Part shown: positions 17,246-26,384 of the stretch, one piece after another
Layout of the letters: the number at the start of each line of letters is the position of its first letter
How positions within the stretch are numbered: the stretch's first letter is position 1
Source of the DNA: Firmicutes bacterium UBA2058
GTDB lineage: Bacteria; Bacillota; Clostridia; Tissierellales; Sedimentibacteraceae
Direction: 5' to 3'
DNA length: 64,000 nucleotides
Assembly (NCBI GenBank): GCA_002332905.1
Contig: DDAM01000023.1
Location: 58,190 to 122,189, forward strand
Position numbers and translations under genes: made by a program
Notes under the pieces: model-generated
What the model was told of the DNA's origin: nothing
The model's input: the letters and a program-made list of their open reading frames with translations, nothing else
Databases searched by the model: none

Positions 17246-18658
17246 ATGAAAACAACAGGCTTGATAAAAAATTTTGAGAAAATTTATAAAAACAAACAAT
17301 ACAAGCCATGGGTTATATTGTTGGGATGCTTATCATTAGTATTCGTTTTCTTTAAATTTATGTCACAAAAAAGAAATAATACTTTTTTAGAACTAAAAAA
17401 AGGAATAATTAACGATTTAGAGAAAAAAAATACTTATGATCAATTAAAAAAGGACGCTATTTTACAGGTAAAGAAAAAAAGTAAGTTTTTTGGTAAAACA
17501 TTATCTGAAGCTACAGAAAATAAGCAGGCGGATAAAATTTCAAAGGCAAAGTACGAAAACTTAATTGAGATTATGGTTGCTAAAGAGTCTCAAAAGAAAA
17601 ATATCATAAAAATTGAATTCGTTCAAACATACAAGGAATGTATTTCAAATAAAGCATTTTTGATTTTTTCTATTATTGTATCCCTACCAATGTATGTTTT
17701 GATGTTAATTTTTTCAAATCCATTTGCAAAATATATTTTTGAAAGATTACTTATGATGATATTCGTTATTTTTGGAGTAACATTCTTAGTATTTACGATA
17801 TTATATATTTCTCCTATGGATCCAGCTAAAAATATTTTAGGTGAGACGGCAACTAAAGAGCAAATTGCTGAATTTAAAGCAGTATATGGATTGGACAAAT
17901 CATATATTGTAAGATTGCTAAATACATTTAAACAGCTAGTAACATTTGATTTAGGGAATACTTACATAGGTAATATGGATGTTGCTAGAGAAATAATGAA
18001 TAAGTTCCCAGTAACATTATTAATTGCATTTTGGTCATTGGTGGTAGCCATTGGTATAGCTATTCCATCAGGAATTATATCCGCTATAAAGCAGTATTCA
18101 TCATTTGACTATATATTTATGTTTATTGCATTAATAGGACTTTCAATACCAAACTTTTGGCTAGCTTTAATGATGATATTGGAATTCTCCATAAAAATGA
18201 AAATTTTGCCAGCCACTTATGTTGTTGGTAATTGGCTGTCAGTAATAATGCCTGCGTTTGTTTTAGGTACTGGTATGTCAGCTACTGTTGCAAGAATGAC
18301 ACGTTCATCAATGCTTGAAGTTAAAAATTCTGACTATATTTTAACTGCAAAGGCAAAAGGTCTTAGTCAATATAAAGTTGTTATGAAACATATATTAGGC
18401 AATGCAATGATTCCAATAGTAACAGTAATCGGTCTTCAATTTGGTGGTATGCTTGGAGGAAGTGCTGTAACAGAAAAAGGATTTAATATCAGCGGTTTAG
18501 GAAGCTTTATAGTTGATAGACAGTTTATACCAGATATTCCTGTTGTGTTAGCGGGTGTAGTATATATATCGGTTGTAATAAGCTTAGCTAATTTAGCCAT
18601 AGATATTTTGTATGCATTCTTAGATCCTAGAATTAAATCTAAGATGAAAAACTATTAG
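17246..18658 (+). CDS. Peptide ABC transporter permease, OppB/DppB type with N-terminal extension
   Basis: 470 aa; typical OppB/DppB proteins are 300-340 aa. The OppB core begins near residue 162 (YIFERLLMMIFVIFGVTFL) with about six helices and the EAA-loop segment TAKAKGLSQYKVVMKHILGN. Residues 1-160 are an extra region: helix about 22-40, a basic, lysine-rich cytoplasmic or coiled segment 45-125, and a second hydrophobic stretch 132-156. The extension is in one unbroken frame and translation starts at the ATG behind ATAGGAGG. It is the first gene of the sigma54-controlled operon and is followed immediately by the OppC-type gene. It forms the pore with that protein. Confidence 0.88.
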   Translation: MKTTGLIKNFEKIYKNKQYKPWVILLGCLSLVFVFFKFMSQKRNNTFLELKKGIINDLEKKNTYDQLKKDAILQVKKKSKFFGKTLSEATENKQADKISKAKYENLIEIMVAKESQKKNIIKIEFVQTYKECISNKAFLIFSIIVSLPMYVLMLIFSNPFAKYIFERLLMMIFVIFGVTFLVFTILYISPMDPAKNILGETATKEQIAEFKAVYGLDKSYIVRLLNTFKQLVTFDLGNTYIGNMDVAREIMNKFPVTLLIAFWSLVVAIGIAIPSGIISAIKQYSSFDYIFMFIALIGLSIPNFWLALMMILEFSIKMKILPATYVVGNWLSVIMPAFVLGTGMSATVARMTRSSMLEVKNSDYILTAKAKGLSQYKVVMKHILGNAMIPIVTVIGLQFGGMLGGSAVTEKGFNISGLGSFIVDRQFIPDIPVVLAGVVYISVVISLANLAIDILYAFLDPRIKSKMKNY

Positions 18659-18670
18659 ATGGAGGCTGAA

Positions 18671-20191
18671 ATGAATAATAAAGATTTTTATTTACAAAGA
18701 CAACGTACCAGGATAGTAAGCAACAGTCTTGAATGTTCGACAGGTAAAGTTGCATGGCAAATTAGTATAGCTTTTGCTGTTATATTATCATTTATGTCAT
18801 TTGATTTTGCTGAAAAAACTGTTTCTTATCCAATGCTCTCTTTTGGAGCTATATATCTTGTTATGGGATTATTTCAGCTTTATGTTTGCAAAAGAGTTGA
18901 AAAAGAAATATTTAGAGATGGTAAAGTATCAAAATCCACTAGAAAACTTGGATATATACTAATACCATTTATCATAACAGGTAATTTTTTTGCTAGTATA
19001 ACAGGTTTTATGCTTGTTAAAGAGGATAAACCAATTGAATATTCAATTTCTGTATATTCATTACTAATAACAATATTTGTTATAGTTGTGTCACTAGTAA
19101 ATTTATTTAAACCTTATGTTGCTGATACTTTTCCTTTGGGAATGGCTGGATTATGCATAATGGCTATATTTAATGTTATAGTACTGATAACTATCGCAAA
19201 AAAATTGAATTGCAATAATAACATGAATATTGATAAAAGTATGCTTCCAATAGCTATTTTATCAATAGTATCAGGAATAATAGGCAATGCATTTGCGTTA
19301 TTGTTAGGAATAATAATGATAGCAAAGATATATAGAAAAGACAAAGAGGTTTCAATAGAATGGATTGATGTTATAAGAAGATTATTTAAAAATTATATGT
19401 CCGTTATAGGTTTGTTTTTTATAACATTCTTGATTGCTGTTTCTATATGCAGTAATTTCACATTTGATTATGATATGGCTACTTTAAATAATTATCAGGC
19501 ACTTCTTCAAAAGCCTTCACTGATGTATCCTTTTGGAACTGATAATTATGGTAGATGTATATTTACAAGAATTATATATGGTGCAAGTATATCTCTTTCA
19601 GTAGGATTCATTTCTACAATGGTACCTATAATTATAGGAGGTGTTTTAGGAGCATATAGTGGATATTATGGTGGTAAAACAGATAATATTATAATGCGTT
19701 CATTAGACATATTATATGCTGTTCCAGGGATTTTATTGGCAGTTGCAATAATAGCAGCATTTGGTGCAAATACATTTAATCTTATCATGGCATTATCGAT
19801 AGGTGGAATACCTACATATGCTAGAACAGTAAGAGCTACTGTTATGACGCTATCTGGACAGGAGTTTATTGAGGCAGCTAAAGCTTGCGGTGCTAAAAAC
19901 TCACTTATAATATTTAAGCACATAATACCTAACTCATTGGCACCTATAATTGTTAGAGCTACATTAAGTATAGGTGCAGCGGTACTTTCTACAAGTAGTT
20001 TAAGTTATTTAGGTTTAGGTGTAGAGCCACATATACCAGAATGGGGTAACATATTAAAGGCAGGAAGTAGTTATCTTGAGGTTAACCCATATATAGCTAT
20101 ATTCCCAGGTATTGCTATCATTCTTATAGTTTTAGCATTTAACTATTTTGGTGATGGATTAAGAGATGCTTTGGATCCAAAGCTTAAATAA
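18671..20191 (+). CDS. Peptide ABC transporter permease, OppC/DppC type with six-helix N-terminal extension
   Basis: 506 aa against about 300 for a normal OppC. Residues 1-225 contain about six hydrophobic helices (28-44, 52-73, 90-113, 124-145, 153-176, 190-215) not found in standard OppC. The canonical core follows from about residue 228: a helix, FGTDNYGRCIFTRIIYGA, and the EAA loop EAAKACGAKNSLIIFKHIIPN. The start is placed at the second ATG (18671) because the first one, at 18659, is part of the ATGGAGG Shine-Dalgarno stretch right after the OppB stop. Partner of the OppB-type permease. The extra domain may be regulatory or contact the binding protein; this is inference. Confidence 0.87.
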   Translation: MNNKDFYLQRQRTRIVSNSLECSTGKVAWQISIAFAVILSFMSFDFAEKTVSYPMLSFGAIYLVMGLFQLYVCKRVEKEIFRDGKVSKSTRKLGYILIPFIITGNFFASITGFMLVKEDKPIEYSISVYSLLITIFVIVVSLVNLFKPYVADTFPLGMAGLCIMAIFNVIVLITIAKKLNCNNNMNIDKSMLPIAILSIVSGIIGNAFALLLGIIMIAKIYRKDKEVSIEWIDVIRRLFKNYMSVIGLFFITFLIAVSICSNFTFDYDMATLNNYQALLQKPSLMYPFGTDNYGRCIFTRIIYGASISLSVGFISTMVPIIIGGVLGAYSGYYGGKTDNIIMRSLDILYAVPGILLAVAIIAAFGANTFNLIMALSIGGIPTYARTVRATVMTLSGQEFIEAAKACGAKNSLIIFKHIIPNSLAPIIVRATLSIGAAVLSTSSLSYLGLGVEPHIPEWGNILKAGSSYLEVNPYIAIFPGIAIILIVLAFNYFGDGLRDALDPKLK

Positions 20192-20205
20192 AGGAGGAAA
20201 GTAAA

Positions 20206-21180
20206 ATGGCAGAAACAATTTTAGAAGTAAAAAATTTGCATGTGCATTATATTACAGATGATGCTACTTCAAAAGCTGTTAATGGTGTAAACTTTACAAT
20301 TGAAGAAAAAGAGAGTCTTGGACTAGTAGGAGAAACTGGTGCTGGAAAAACAACAACTGCTCTTTCTATAATGCAGCTTATACCAAATCCTCCGGGAATT
20401 ATTGTAGACGGTGAAATAAATTTTGAAGGTAAAAATGTAATTTTAAATACAGAAAAACAAAATATGAAAATAAGAGGTAACGGAATTTCAATGATATTCC
20501 AAGACCCTATGACAGCTCTTAATCCTATAATGACGATAGGTGAACAATTATCAGAGGTTGTTAGAACTCATAAAAAGATGTCTAAGGATAAAGTAAAGGA
20601 ACAAGTAATAAATCTTTTAGAAACAGTTGGAATCAAAAGAGATAGATACAATGACTATCCGCATCAGTTTTCTGGAGGTCAAAAGCAAAGGGTTGTTATA
20701 GCTATGGCACTTTTATGTAATCCAAAACTTCTTATAGCAGATGAACCAACAACAGCACTTGATGTTACCATTCAAGCTCAGGTTCTTGATATAATAAGCA
20801 ATTTGAAAACTAAATATAATATGTCAATGCTTTTAATAACTCATGATTTAGGTGTAGTTGCAGAGACATGTGACAAGGTAGCGATAATGTATGCTGGTCA
20901 GATTGTAGAATATGGAACTGTAAGAGATGTTTATAAAAACCCTAAGCATCCTTATACAGTTGGTTTATTTAATTCAATACCTAAACTTGATGAAGACACA
21001 GAAAATTTAATACCTATTGAGGGACAGATATCAAACTCAGCAGATTTACCTAGCGGCTGTTATTTCCATCCAAGATGTCAATATTGTAAAGATATATGCA
21101 AAGAAAAAGAGCCTGAAGCTGTTGGAATAAATCATCAATATAAATGTCATTTCAACTTGTTTGGTAAGGAGGTGGAATAA
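20206..21180 (+). CDS. Peptide ABC transporter ATP-binding protein, OppD/DppD type
   Basis: 324 aa. Walker A GETGAGKTT at 42-50, Q-loop IFQDPMTALNP, intact signature FSGGQKQR, Walker B LLIADEPTTALDV and switch histidine LITHDLG. The C-terminal oligopeptide-transporter domain has the four-cysteine pattern seen in OppD/DppD (C-Y-F-H-P-R-C, C, C within about residues 285-300). It energises import together with the OppF-type subunit encoded next. SD AAGGAGGAAAG precedes the ATG. Confidence 0.93.
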   Translation: MAETILEVKNLHVHYITDDATSKAVNGVNFTIEEKESLGLVGETGAGKTTTALSIMQLIPNPPGIIVDGEINFEGKNVILNTEKQNMKIRGNGISMIFQDPMTALNPIMTIGEQLSEVVRTHKKMSKDKVKEQVINLLETVGIKRDRYNDYPHQFSGGQKQRVVIAMALLCNPKLLIADEPTTALDVTIQAQVLDIISNLKTKYNMSMLLITHDLGVVAETCDKVAIMYAGQIVEYGTVRDVYKNPKHPYTVGLFNSIPKLDEDTENLIPIEGQISNSADLPSGCYFHPRCQYCKDICKEKEPEAVGINHQYKCHFNLFGKEVE

Positions 21181-22161
21181 GTGGGAAAATTGCTAGAAGT
21201 AAAAAATCTTAAAAAATATTTTCCTGTTCCAGTAGGATATTTACACGCAGTTGATGATGTAAGCTTTTCTATAGACAAAGGAGAAACCTTAGGTATAGTA
21301 GGAGAGTCAGGCTGTGGAAAAAGTACATTAGGAAGAGCTATATTAAGACTTCATAACCCTACTGCTGGTGAAGTTTTATATGATGACATGGATATACTTC
21401 ATTTTAATGATGAAGAAATGAGATATATGAGACAAAAAATGCAAATTATATTTCAAGATCCATATGCCAGCTTAAACCCTAGAATGACTATATCACAAAT
21501 AATAGAAGAGCCTCTTAAAATTCACAGTATATATAAGTCAGATTCAGAAAGACGTGAAAAAGTAGAGGAAATAATGGAGCTTGTAGGTTTACAAAAAAGA
21601 AATTTCAACTCATATCCACATGAGTTTGATGGAGGAAGAAGACAAAGAGTTGTAATAGGAAGAGCTTTGGCTATAAATCCACAATTTATAGTTTGTGATG
21701 AACCTGTATCAGCATTAGATGTTTCAGTACAAGCACAGATTTTAAATCTTTTAATGAAGTTACAGTCTAAGATGGATTTAACATATATGTTTATATCACA
21801 TGATTTGTCGGTTGTAAAGCATATATCAGATAACATAGGAGTTATGTATCTTGGCCAAATGATAGAAAAGGCTCCAAAGAAAGATATATTTGTGCAACCA
21901 TTACATCCATACACAATAGCACTTCTTTCTGCTATACCTTCAATTAATGTAGATCATAAAAGCAAAAAAATAATATTAAAAGGTGAAATAACATCACCTA
22001 TAAATCCAAAAGTTGGATGTAGATTTGCAGCTAGATGTCCATTTGCAACTGAGAAGTGTACATGCATTACACCTGAGTTAAAGGAAGTTACACCTAATCA
22101 TCATGTTGCATGTCATAGATATAAAGAAATAATGGATAAATCATTGAAATATGATGTTTAA
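21181..22161 (+). CDS. Peptide ABC transporter ATP-binding protein, OppF/DppF type
   Basis: 326 aa, GTG start directly after the OppD-type stop, behind AAGGAGGTGG. Walker A GESGCGKST at 41-49, Q-loop IFQDPYASLNP, Walker B IVCDEPVSALDV and switch histidine FISHDLS are canonical. The signature motif reads FDGGRRQR instead of (L/F)SGGQ, with the serine replaced by aspartate and the glutamine by arginine; from memory this variant occurs in other clostridial OppF proteins. The ATP site that uses this signature may turn over differently from the site using the intact OppD signature. C-terminal cysteine cluster (C..C..C..C) present. Confidence 0.92.
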   Translation: MGKLLEVKNLKKYFPVPVGYLHAVDDVSFSIDKGETLGIVGESGCGKSTLGRAILRLHNPTAGEVLYDDMDILHFNDEEMRYMRQKMQIIFQDPYASLNPRMTISQIIEEPLKIHSIYKSDSERREKVEEIMELVGLQKRNFNSYPHEFDGGRRQRVVIGRALAINPQFIVCDEPVSALDVSVQAQILNLLMKLQSKMDLTYMFISHDLSVVKHISDNIGVMYLGQMIEKAPKKDIFVQPLHPYTIALLSAIPSINVDHKSKKIILKGEITSPINPKVGCRFAARCPFATEKCTCITPELKEVTPNHHVACHRYKEIMDKSLKYDV

Positions 22162-22253
22162 ATGTTATTATTGATTTCAAATATGTCTCACTGATTAGGT
22201 GTAGTATATTGAAATTATATATATAAAAATGATTTGAAAAACAGGAGGAAAAA

Positions 22254-24104
22254 ATGAAAAGAAAATTAGCACTTATCATGGCGCTTATAATGGTTTTATC
22301 AGCTTTTACAGGTTGCCAAACAAAATCAAATGTAATGAGTGGAAATACCAATTCAAACAATGAACAGTCTTCAAATAATTCTGTTCAAACAAAACCTCAA
22401 GATATTAGAATGGTGTTGATGTCATCTAATGAACAAGCTGGAAATGTTTTAAGAGATCAATTGGTAAAGGCTGGATTTAATGTAATACTAAATATACAGC
22501 CAGATTATAGTAGTTATGTTGCAGTAGTGGAAAGTGGAGAATATGATATTGCAATATCAGGTTGGACAACAGTTACAGGTAACCCTGATTATGCAGTTAG
22601 ATCTTTATTCAAAACTGGAGGAGATTATAATAGAATGCCTTTAAGCGATTCAGTTATAGATGAGTTAATCGATAAAGCAGCAACAGAAACTCCAGATGTA
22701 TATGTAAATACTTATAAAGAGTTAGAAGACAGATTGGTAACTGAAAAGGCTTATATAATACCAATGTTTTCAAGTTTAAGAATGAGTGCAGTTAACAAAA
22801 ATATTGTTGATGCTTCTACATTTAGACTTTCAAAATCTCGTTCAACTCCTTGGGAAGAATTATCATATGTTGATAAATCATTAAATGAAACTAGACCTTT
22901 AATTATGACTCAAACAATGGCAACATTAACATCAATGCATCCTATTAGAGGAAATGATGGTTCTATAAACTCACTAAATACAAATTTATATGTACGTTTA
23001 GTTAATTTAACTGATGAAGATGAGGTTGTTTCTGATGGATCTTTATCATATAAATATGCGATAGCAGAAGGCAATCAAGAATATTATTTCTTATTAAGAG
23101 ATGATGTAAATTTTGCTAAGATTGAAAATATGAAATCAGTGGATACTGGTGTAAAAGTTGGAGCTGAAGATGTTAAATTCACACTTGATTTAGCTAGAGA
23201 TAAAGAATCTGTACCTACTCATAAAACTTATACTTTACATGGTTCTATGAAAAATATTGAAGTGTTTACTGATATGGAGTCTTTAAAGAATGTTAAGCTT
23301 TCAGGATCAGATAAGACAATTTTTGAAGCTTTAAACGAAGCTGCACCTTCTCCAATAACATCATTAGAAGAAAATAAAACAGCTGTTGACAATAAGTCAG
23401 GAAAATATCAAGTTGTTAAAATAACAACAGGAGTACCATTCCCACAAGTTCTTAACTTCTTAGCACATCAATCAGCTGGTATTGTATCAGAAGAGCAAGT
23501 TAAAGCAATTAACTCTAAGGTAAATATGAAAACATATGATCCTACAAAAGATATTTTATACGGAGATCAGTCAGTTGTTACAGATGGTCCTACATATGAT
23601 AACCATTTATGGTTAAGCGGACCTTATGCAATGATAGTAAAAGATGACTATGAAGTAAAATTTGAGAAGAATCCAAATTATATGGTAGGCACTGAATATG
23701 AACCAAAAGTTAAGTATATAACATTTAAATTTATAAAAGATGATTCAAGTGCAACAGCATCACTAAGAAGTGGTGAAATAGATATTATGCCATTCATTGG
23801 AGAAAATTCTGTTGATTTAGTATCAAATGATGATAGATTCCATGTTATTAAGAGAAGCTCAAATGGAACTACATATGCTGATTTTAACTTAAAAGAAGGT
23901 AAATCAGAATATGTAAATGAAGATTTAAGAAAAGCAGTACTATACGCTGTGTCACAAGATGATTATATTGCAGTATATAATGGACTTAAGGGTAGACTTT
24001 ATTCTACACTTTCAACTTTGATAGATACAGGTAATGTTTTAGAGCAAGATTTAAATAAATCTAAAGAATACTTATTAAAATATCAAACTGAGAATAATAA
24101 ATAA
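22254..24104 (+). CDS. Peptide-binding lipoprotein, SBP family 5, circularly permuted
   Basis: 616 aa. Signal peptide with lipobox cysteine C21 (AFTGC) and an Asn/Ser-rich linker to about residue 48. Residues 50-205 then correspond to the C-terminal lobe of normal family-5 proteins: RDQLVKAGFNV, ESGEYDIAISGW, GNPDYAVRSLF, SVIDELIDKA and EKAYIIPMFS. Residues 214-612 correspond to the normal N-terminal and middle parts: TSMHPI, YVRLVNLTDED, EYYFLLRDDVNF, GAEDVKFTLD, LSGPYAMIVKDD, RSGEIDIMPF, NEDLRKAVLYAVSQDD, and finally DLNKSKEYLLKY, which usually precedes the segment now found at the start. The frame is continuous. It is the last component of the importer; ATG at 22254 behind CAGGAGGAA. The family assignment is firm and the permutation is read directly from motif order. 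Confidence 0.88.
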   Translation: MKRKLALIMALIMVLSAFTGCQTKSNVMSGNTNSNNEQSSNNSVQTKPQDIRMVLMSSNEQAGNVLRDQLVKAGFNVILNIQPDYSSYVAVVESGEYDIAISGWTTVTGNPDYAVRSLFKTGGDYNRMPLSDSVIDELIDKAATETPDVYVNTYKELEDRLVTEKAYIIPMFSSLRMSAVNKNIVDASTFRLSKSRSTPWEELSYVDKSLNETRPLIMTQTMATLTSMHPIRGNDGSINSLNTNLYVRLVNLTDEDEVVSDGSLSYKYAIAEGNQEYYFLLRDDVNFAKIENMKSVDTGVKVGAEDVKFTLDLARDKESVPTHKTYTLHGSMKNIEVFTDMESLKNVKLSGSDKTIFEALNEAAPSPITSLEENKTAVDNKSGKYQVVKITTGVPFPQVLNFLAHQSAGIVSEEQVKAINSKVNMKTYDPTKDILYGDQSVVTDGPTYDNHLWLSGPYAMIVKDDYEVKFEKNPNYMVGTEYEPKVKYITFKFIKDDSSATASLRSGEIDIMPFIGENSVDLVSNDDRFHVIKRSSNGTTYADFNLKEGKSEYVNEDLRKAVLYAVSQDDYIAVYNGLKGRLYSTLSTLIDTGNVLEQDLNKSKEYLLKYQTENNK

Positions 24105-24191
24105 TTATTAGCTTCACTTTACAATGAAAGTTAAAATACGAAAGTAGCTGAAAAAACTACTTGAAAAGCTATATAATTAAGGAGATTTTAA

Positions 24192-24449
24192 ATGTACAAA
24201 TATAAGACAAAAGGAACTTGCGCAATAGAAATATCTTATGACATTAAAGATAACAAAATTCATAATGTAAGCTTTGAAAGAGGCTGCAATGGAAATTTAA
24301 AAGGTATAAGCAAATTAGTTGAAGGGATGGACATAGATGAAGTTATAGATAGATTACATAATACTAAATGTGGTTCAAAAGAAACTTCTTGTCCAGATCA
24401 ATTGGCTAAGGCGTTAATTCAGTATAAAAAAACTCCCCCTATAGTTTAA
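24192..24449 (+). CDS. TSCPD-domain protein (TIGR03905-like)
   Basis: 85 aa small protein with four cysteines: C12 (KGTCAIEI), C34 (FERGCNGNL), C57 (NTKCGSK) and C63 (TSCPDQLA). The TSCPD signature is intact. The domain also occurs at the C-terminus of some ribonucleotide reductases, and the free-standing form is common in Clostridia; the cysteines suggest metal binding. No biochemical role is established. It follows the binding protein by 87 nt, with SD AAGGAG, and may be read through from that operon. A terminator closes it. Confidence 0.85.
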   Translation: MYKYKTKGTCAIEISYDIKDNKIHNVSFERGCNGNLKGISKLVEGMDIDEVIDRLHNTKCGSKETSCPDQLAKALIQYKKTPPIV

Positions 24450-24452
24450 ATA

Positions 24453-24498
24453 AAAGAGCTAATATTCAATTTTTTATAAAATTGAGTATCAGCTCTTT
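24453..24498. terminator. Bidirectional terminator between convergent genes
   Basis: AAAGAGCT/AGCTCTTT outer stem with an inner CAATTTT/AAAATTG stem. T-rich on the right for the plus strand and A-rich on the left, so it can serve both the TSCPD gene and the minus-strand gene ending at 24544. Confidence 0.75.
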
Positions 24499-24543
24499 TG
24501 CTTTAAATGTAAACTTAATGTTTCTATTAAATTAAATTATTGT

Positions 24544-26091
24544 TTAAACTTGCTTAGTAATTATAATTTTACTTCCTGGCATTAAATTATCATTTATATC
24601 TAAATTGTTAAGTTTACCAAGATAATTCATTGATACGTTGTAATTTTTAGCTATATCCCATAAGGTTTCATTAGGTTGAACTACTCTGAAAACTATACTT
24701 GCCATGTTTTTATTATTTAATTTTTCACCAAGAGATATATTATTTATTACATGAATGTTCTTATTATCTTTGACACTTAACTCGCTTATTATTTTAGACT
24801 CAACTAAAATAGTGTTTAGCCCCTTTCTATAAGCTCCAGTTTCGTCCAAAGTTATTTTAATATCAACATCTGAAATATCGTTGTATTCTGATAAATCTAC
24901 TGTCGATGTAAATGGCATTGATGATGATACACTATCAACCTTATTGTTGTCTCCATTTAAAAAGATAACATTCACATCTATAAATCCATCAACGACCATA
25001 CTGTCTTCATAAATATTTTTCTCAGATATCTTAGCAACTGCATCATAGTAATATATATCCTTTATAGTTACATTATCAACATCAAAGGTTTTTTCGAAAT
25101 TATCCTTTGACGACTTAAAATCAATAATAGATGATAATGATATATCACTACTTTCGATATCAACTTCATTAGTAGTTGAATAAGCATCAGATATTACATT
25201 TTTATTAATTGTATTGTAAAGCTCTGTAGTTATAAGCATTTCAATGTCAAGTCCTACTATTTTCCTTTCATCGTTATCATCTTTTGATACTACACAATCT
25301 ACATTTGATAAATTAATATTCACATTTTTCATCATAGAATCATCTGAGTTTTTAAATTCTACATAGTGTGTAAATGGAAATTCCTTTGTAATATAGTTTA
25401 AAGTTGAAAAACTATTGTCCTCAGTATATAATACGCCTACATTGCAAACGCCTTCTATTAACATCCTTTCGTTCATTATATCAGCCTCGGTGATTTTAGG
25501 CACTACATCAACTTTTAGTACATTTAATATTTCATTCATATTAGCATCTAATATAATCGATTCACTTATAGGAAGTTCAACTTGCTGTTTGCTAGATACA
25601 TCAGTGTATACAATATTATTAGTTTTAGCTTGGAATGTTCCATCAGATTCAATAGACGAAATGTACTCAACATTATGACTGTTAGTCGCTTCTGTATTTA
25701 TGTTTATAACTGCTTTTATAAGCGCCTTTCTGTCAGATATAATCTTTGAGTCTATGTAGTCTATGGATGGATTGATAGAAGCTGACATTCTTTCTGTAAC
25801 ACCTTGTAATGGTATTTCCTCCATAAAATCTATTTTACCATTTGTAGCTTGAGTTGTTGAATCTTCATCACTTCCACGATATATTATAGTGTAGTTTAAT
25901 TCACCATAAACAGCTACCTTGTTACTGAGTGTGGATATATTATTGATTTTTACCTTTCCAGATGTATATATGATTTTTTCCATGCTATGCAAATTTTCAG
26001 GTATGTAAATATCTCCCTCAACAATTAAATCTGTTAAACTGTTACCTATAAGTTCATTTACTATAAATGCATCATTGCTTTGCTTAAACAA
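24544..26091 (-). CDS. SPOCS (DUF3794)/LysM spore protein, SipL-like
   Basis: 515 aa. Repeated DUF3794 (SPOCS) domains occupy about residues 25-460, and a LysM domain about 470-513 begins VVQPNETLWDIAKNYNVS and ends GSKIIITKQV. Length and architecture match SipL, the clostridial protein that binds SpoIVA through its LysM domain and anchors the spore coat to the forespore. The gene therefore indicates a spore-forming host. The start is a TTG at 26091 behind AAAGGAGG. It stands alone on the minus strand, with an inverted repeat at 26115-26158 upstream. Another DUF3794/LysM coat protein is the alternative to true SipL. Confidence 0.8.
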   Translation of the reverse strand: MFKQSNDAFIVNELIGNSLTDLIVEGDIYIPENLHSMEKIIYTSGKVKINNISTLSNKVAVYGELNYTIIYRGSDEDSTTQATNGKIDFMEEIPLQGVTERMSASINPSIDYIDSKIISDRKALIKAVININTEATNSHNVEYISSIESDGTFQAKTNNIVYTDVSSKQQVELPISESIILDANMNEILNVLKVDVVPKITEADIMNERMLIEGVCNVGVLYTEDNSFSTLNYITKEFPFTHYVEFKNSDDSMMKNVNINLSNVDCVVSKDDNDERKIVGLDIEMLITTELYNTINKNVISDAYSTTNEVDIESSDISLSSIIDFKSSKDNFEKTFDVDNVTIKDIYYYDAVAKISEKNIYEDSMVVDGFIDVNVIFLNGDNNKVDSVSSSMPFTSTVDLSEYNDISDVDIKITLDETGAYRKGLNTILVESKIISELSVKDNKNIHVINNISLGEKLNNKNMASIVFRVVQPNETLWDIAKNYNVSMNYLGKLNNLDINDNLMPGSKIIITKQV

Positions 26092-26114
26092 ATTAAAATC
26101 CTCCTTTTAGATAT

Positions 26115-26158
26115 TGTTTATAATGTTTGCTTTGTAAATAATGTAAACATTGTAAACA
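26115..26158. promoter_or_regulatory. Inverted repeat with TGTAAAY direct repeats upstream of the SipL-like gene
   Basis: TGTTTATAATGTTT (26115-26128) and AAACATTGTAAACA (26145-26158) are inverted copies with one mismatch. Inside lie three TGTAAAT/C hexamers at a 9-bp period (26133, 26142, 26151). Possible operator; no regulator assigned. The rest of 26159-26384 is AT-rich with no other clear feature. Confidence 0.35.
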
Positions 26159-26384
26159 AGTCCAAGTAATATTATTTGTTAATATATATGTTTATTAAAT
26201 ATAAAATATGAAAATAAATTGTTATTTACTTAGTTAAAATGATTTATAAGGAATACATAATTGTGTCAAATATATTTTTTTTATAAAACTGTGATTCACT
26301 ATAAAATTATTTTATTTGTATAAAGAAATCCTATATTATATACTTTAATCGAAAATGAATGTAATATTAAATTTGGAGGAAGTT

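Noticed and set aside
24192..24449. Ribonucleotide reductase fragment
   Set aside because: The TSCPD domain is complete and stands alone in this size class; no reductase sequence is nearby.
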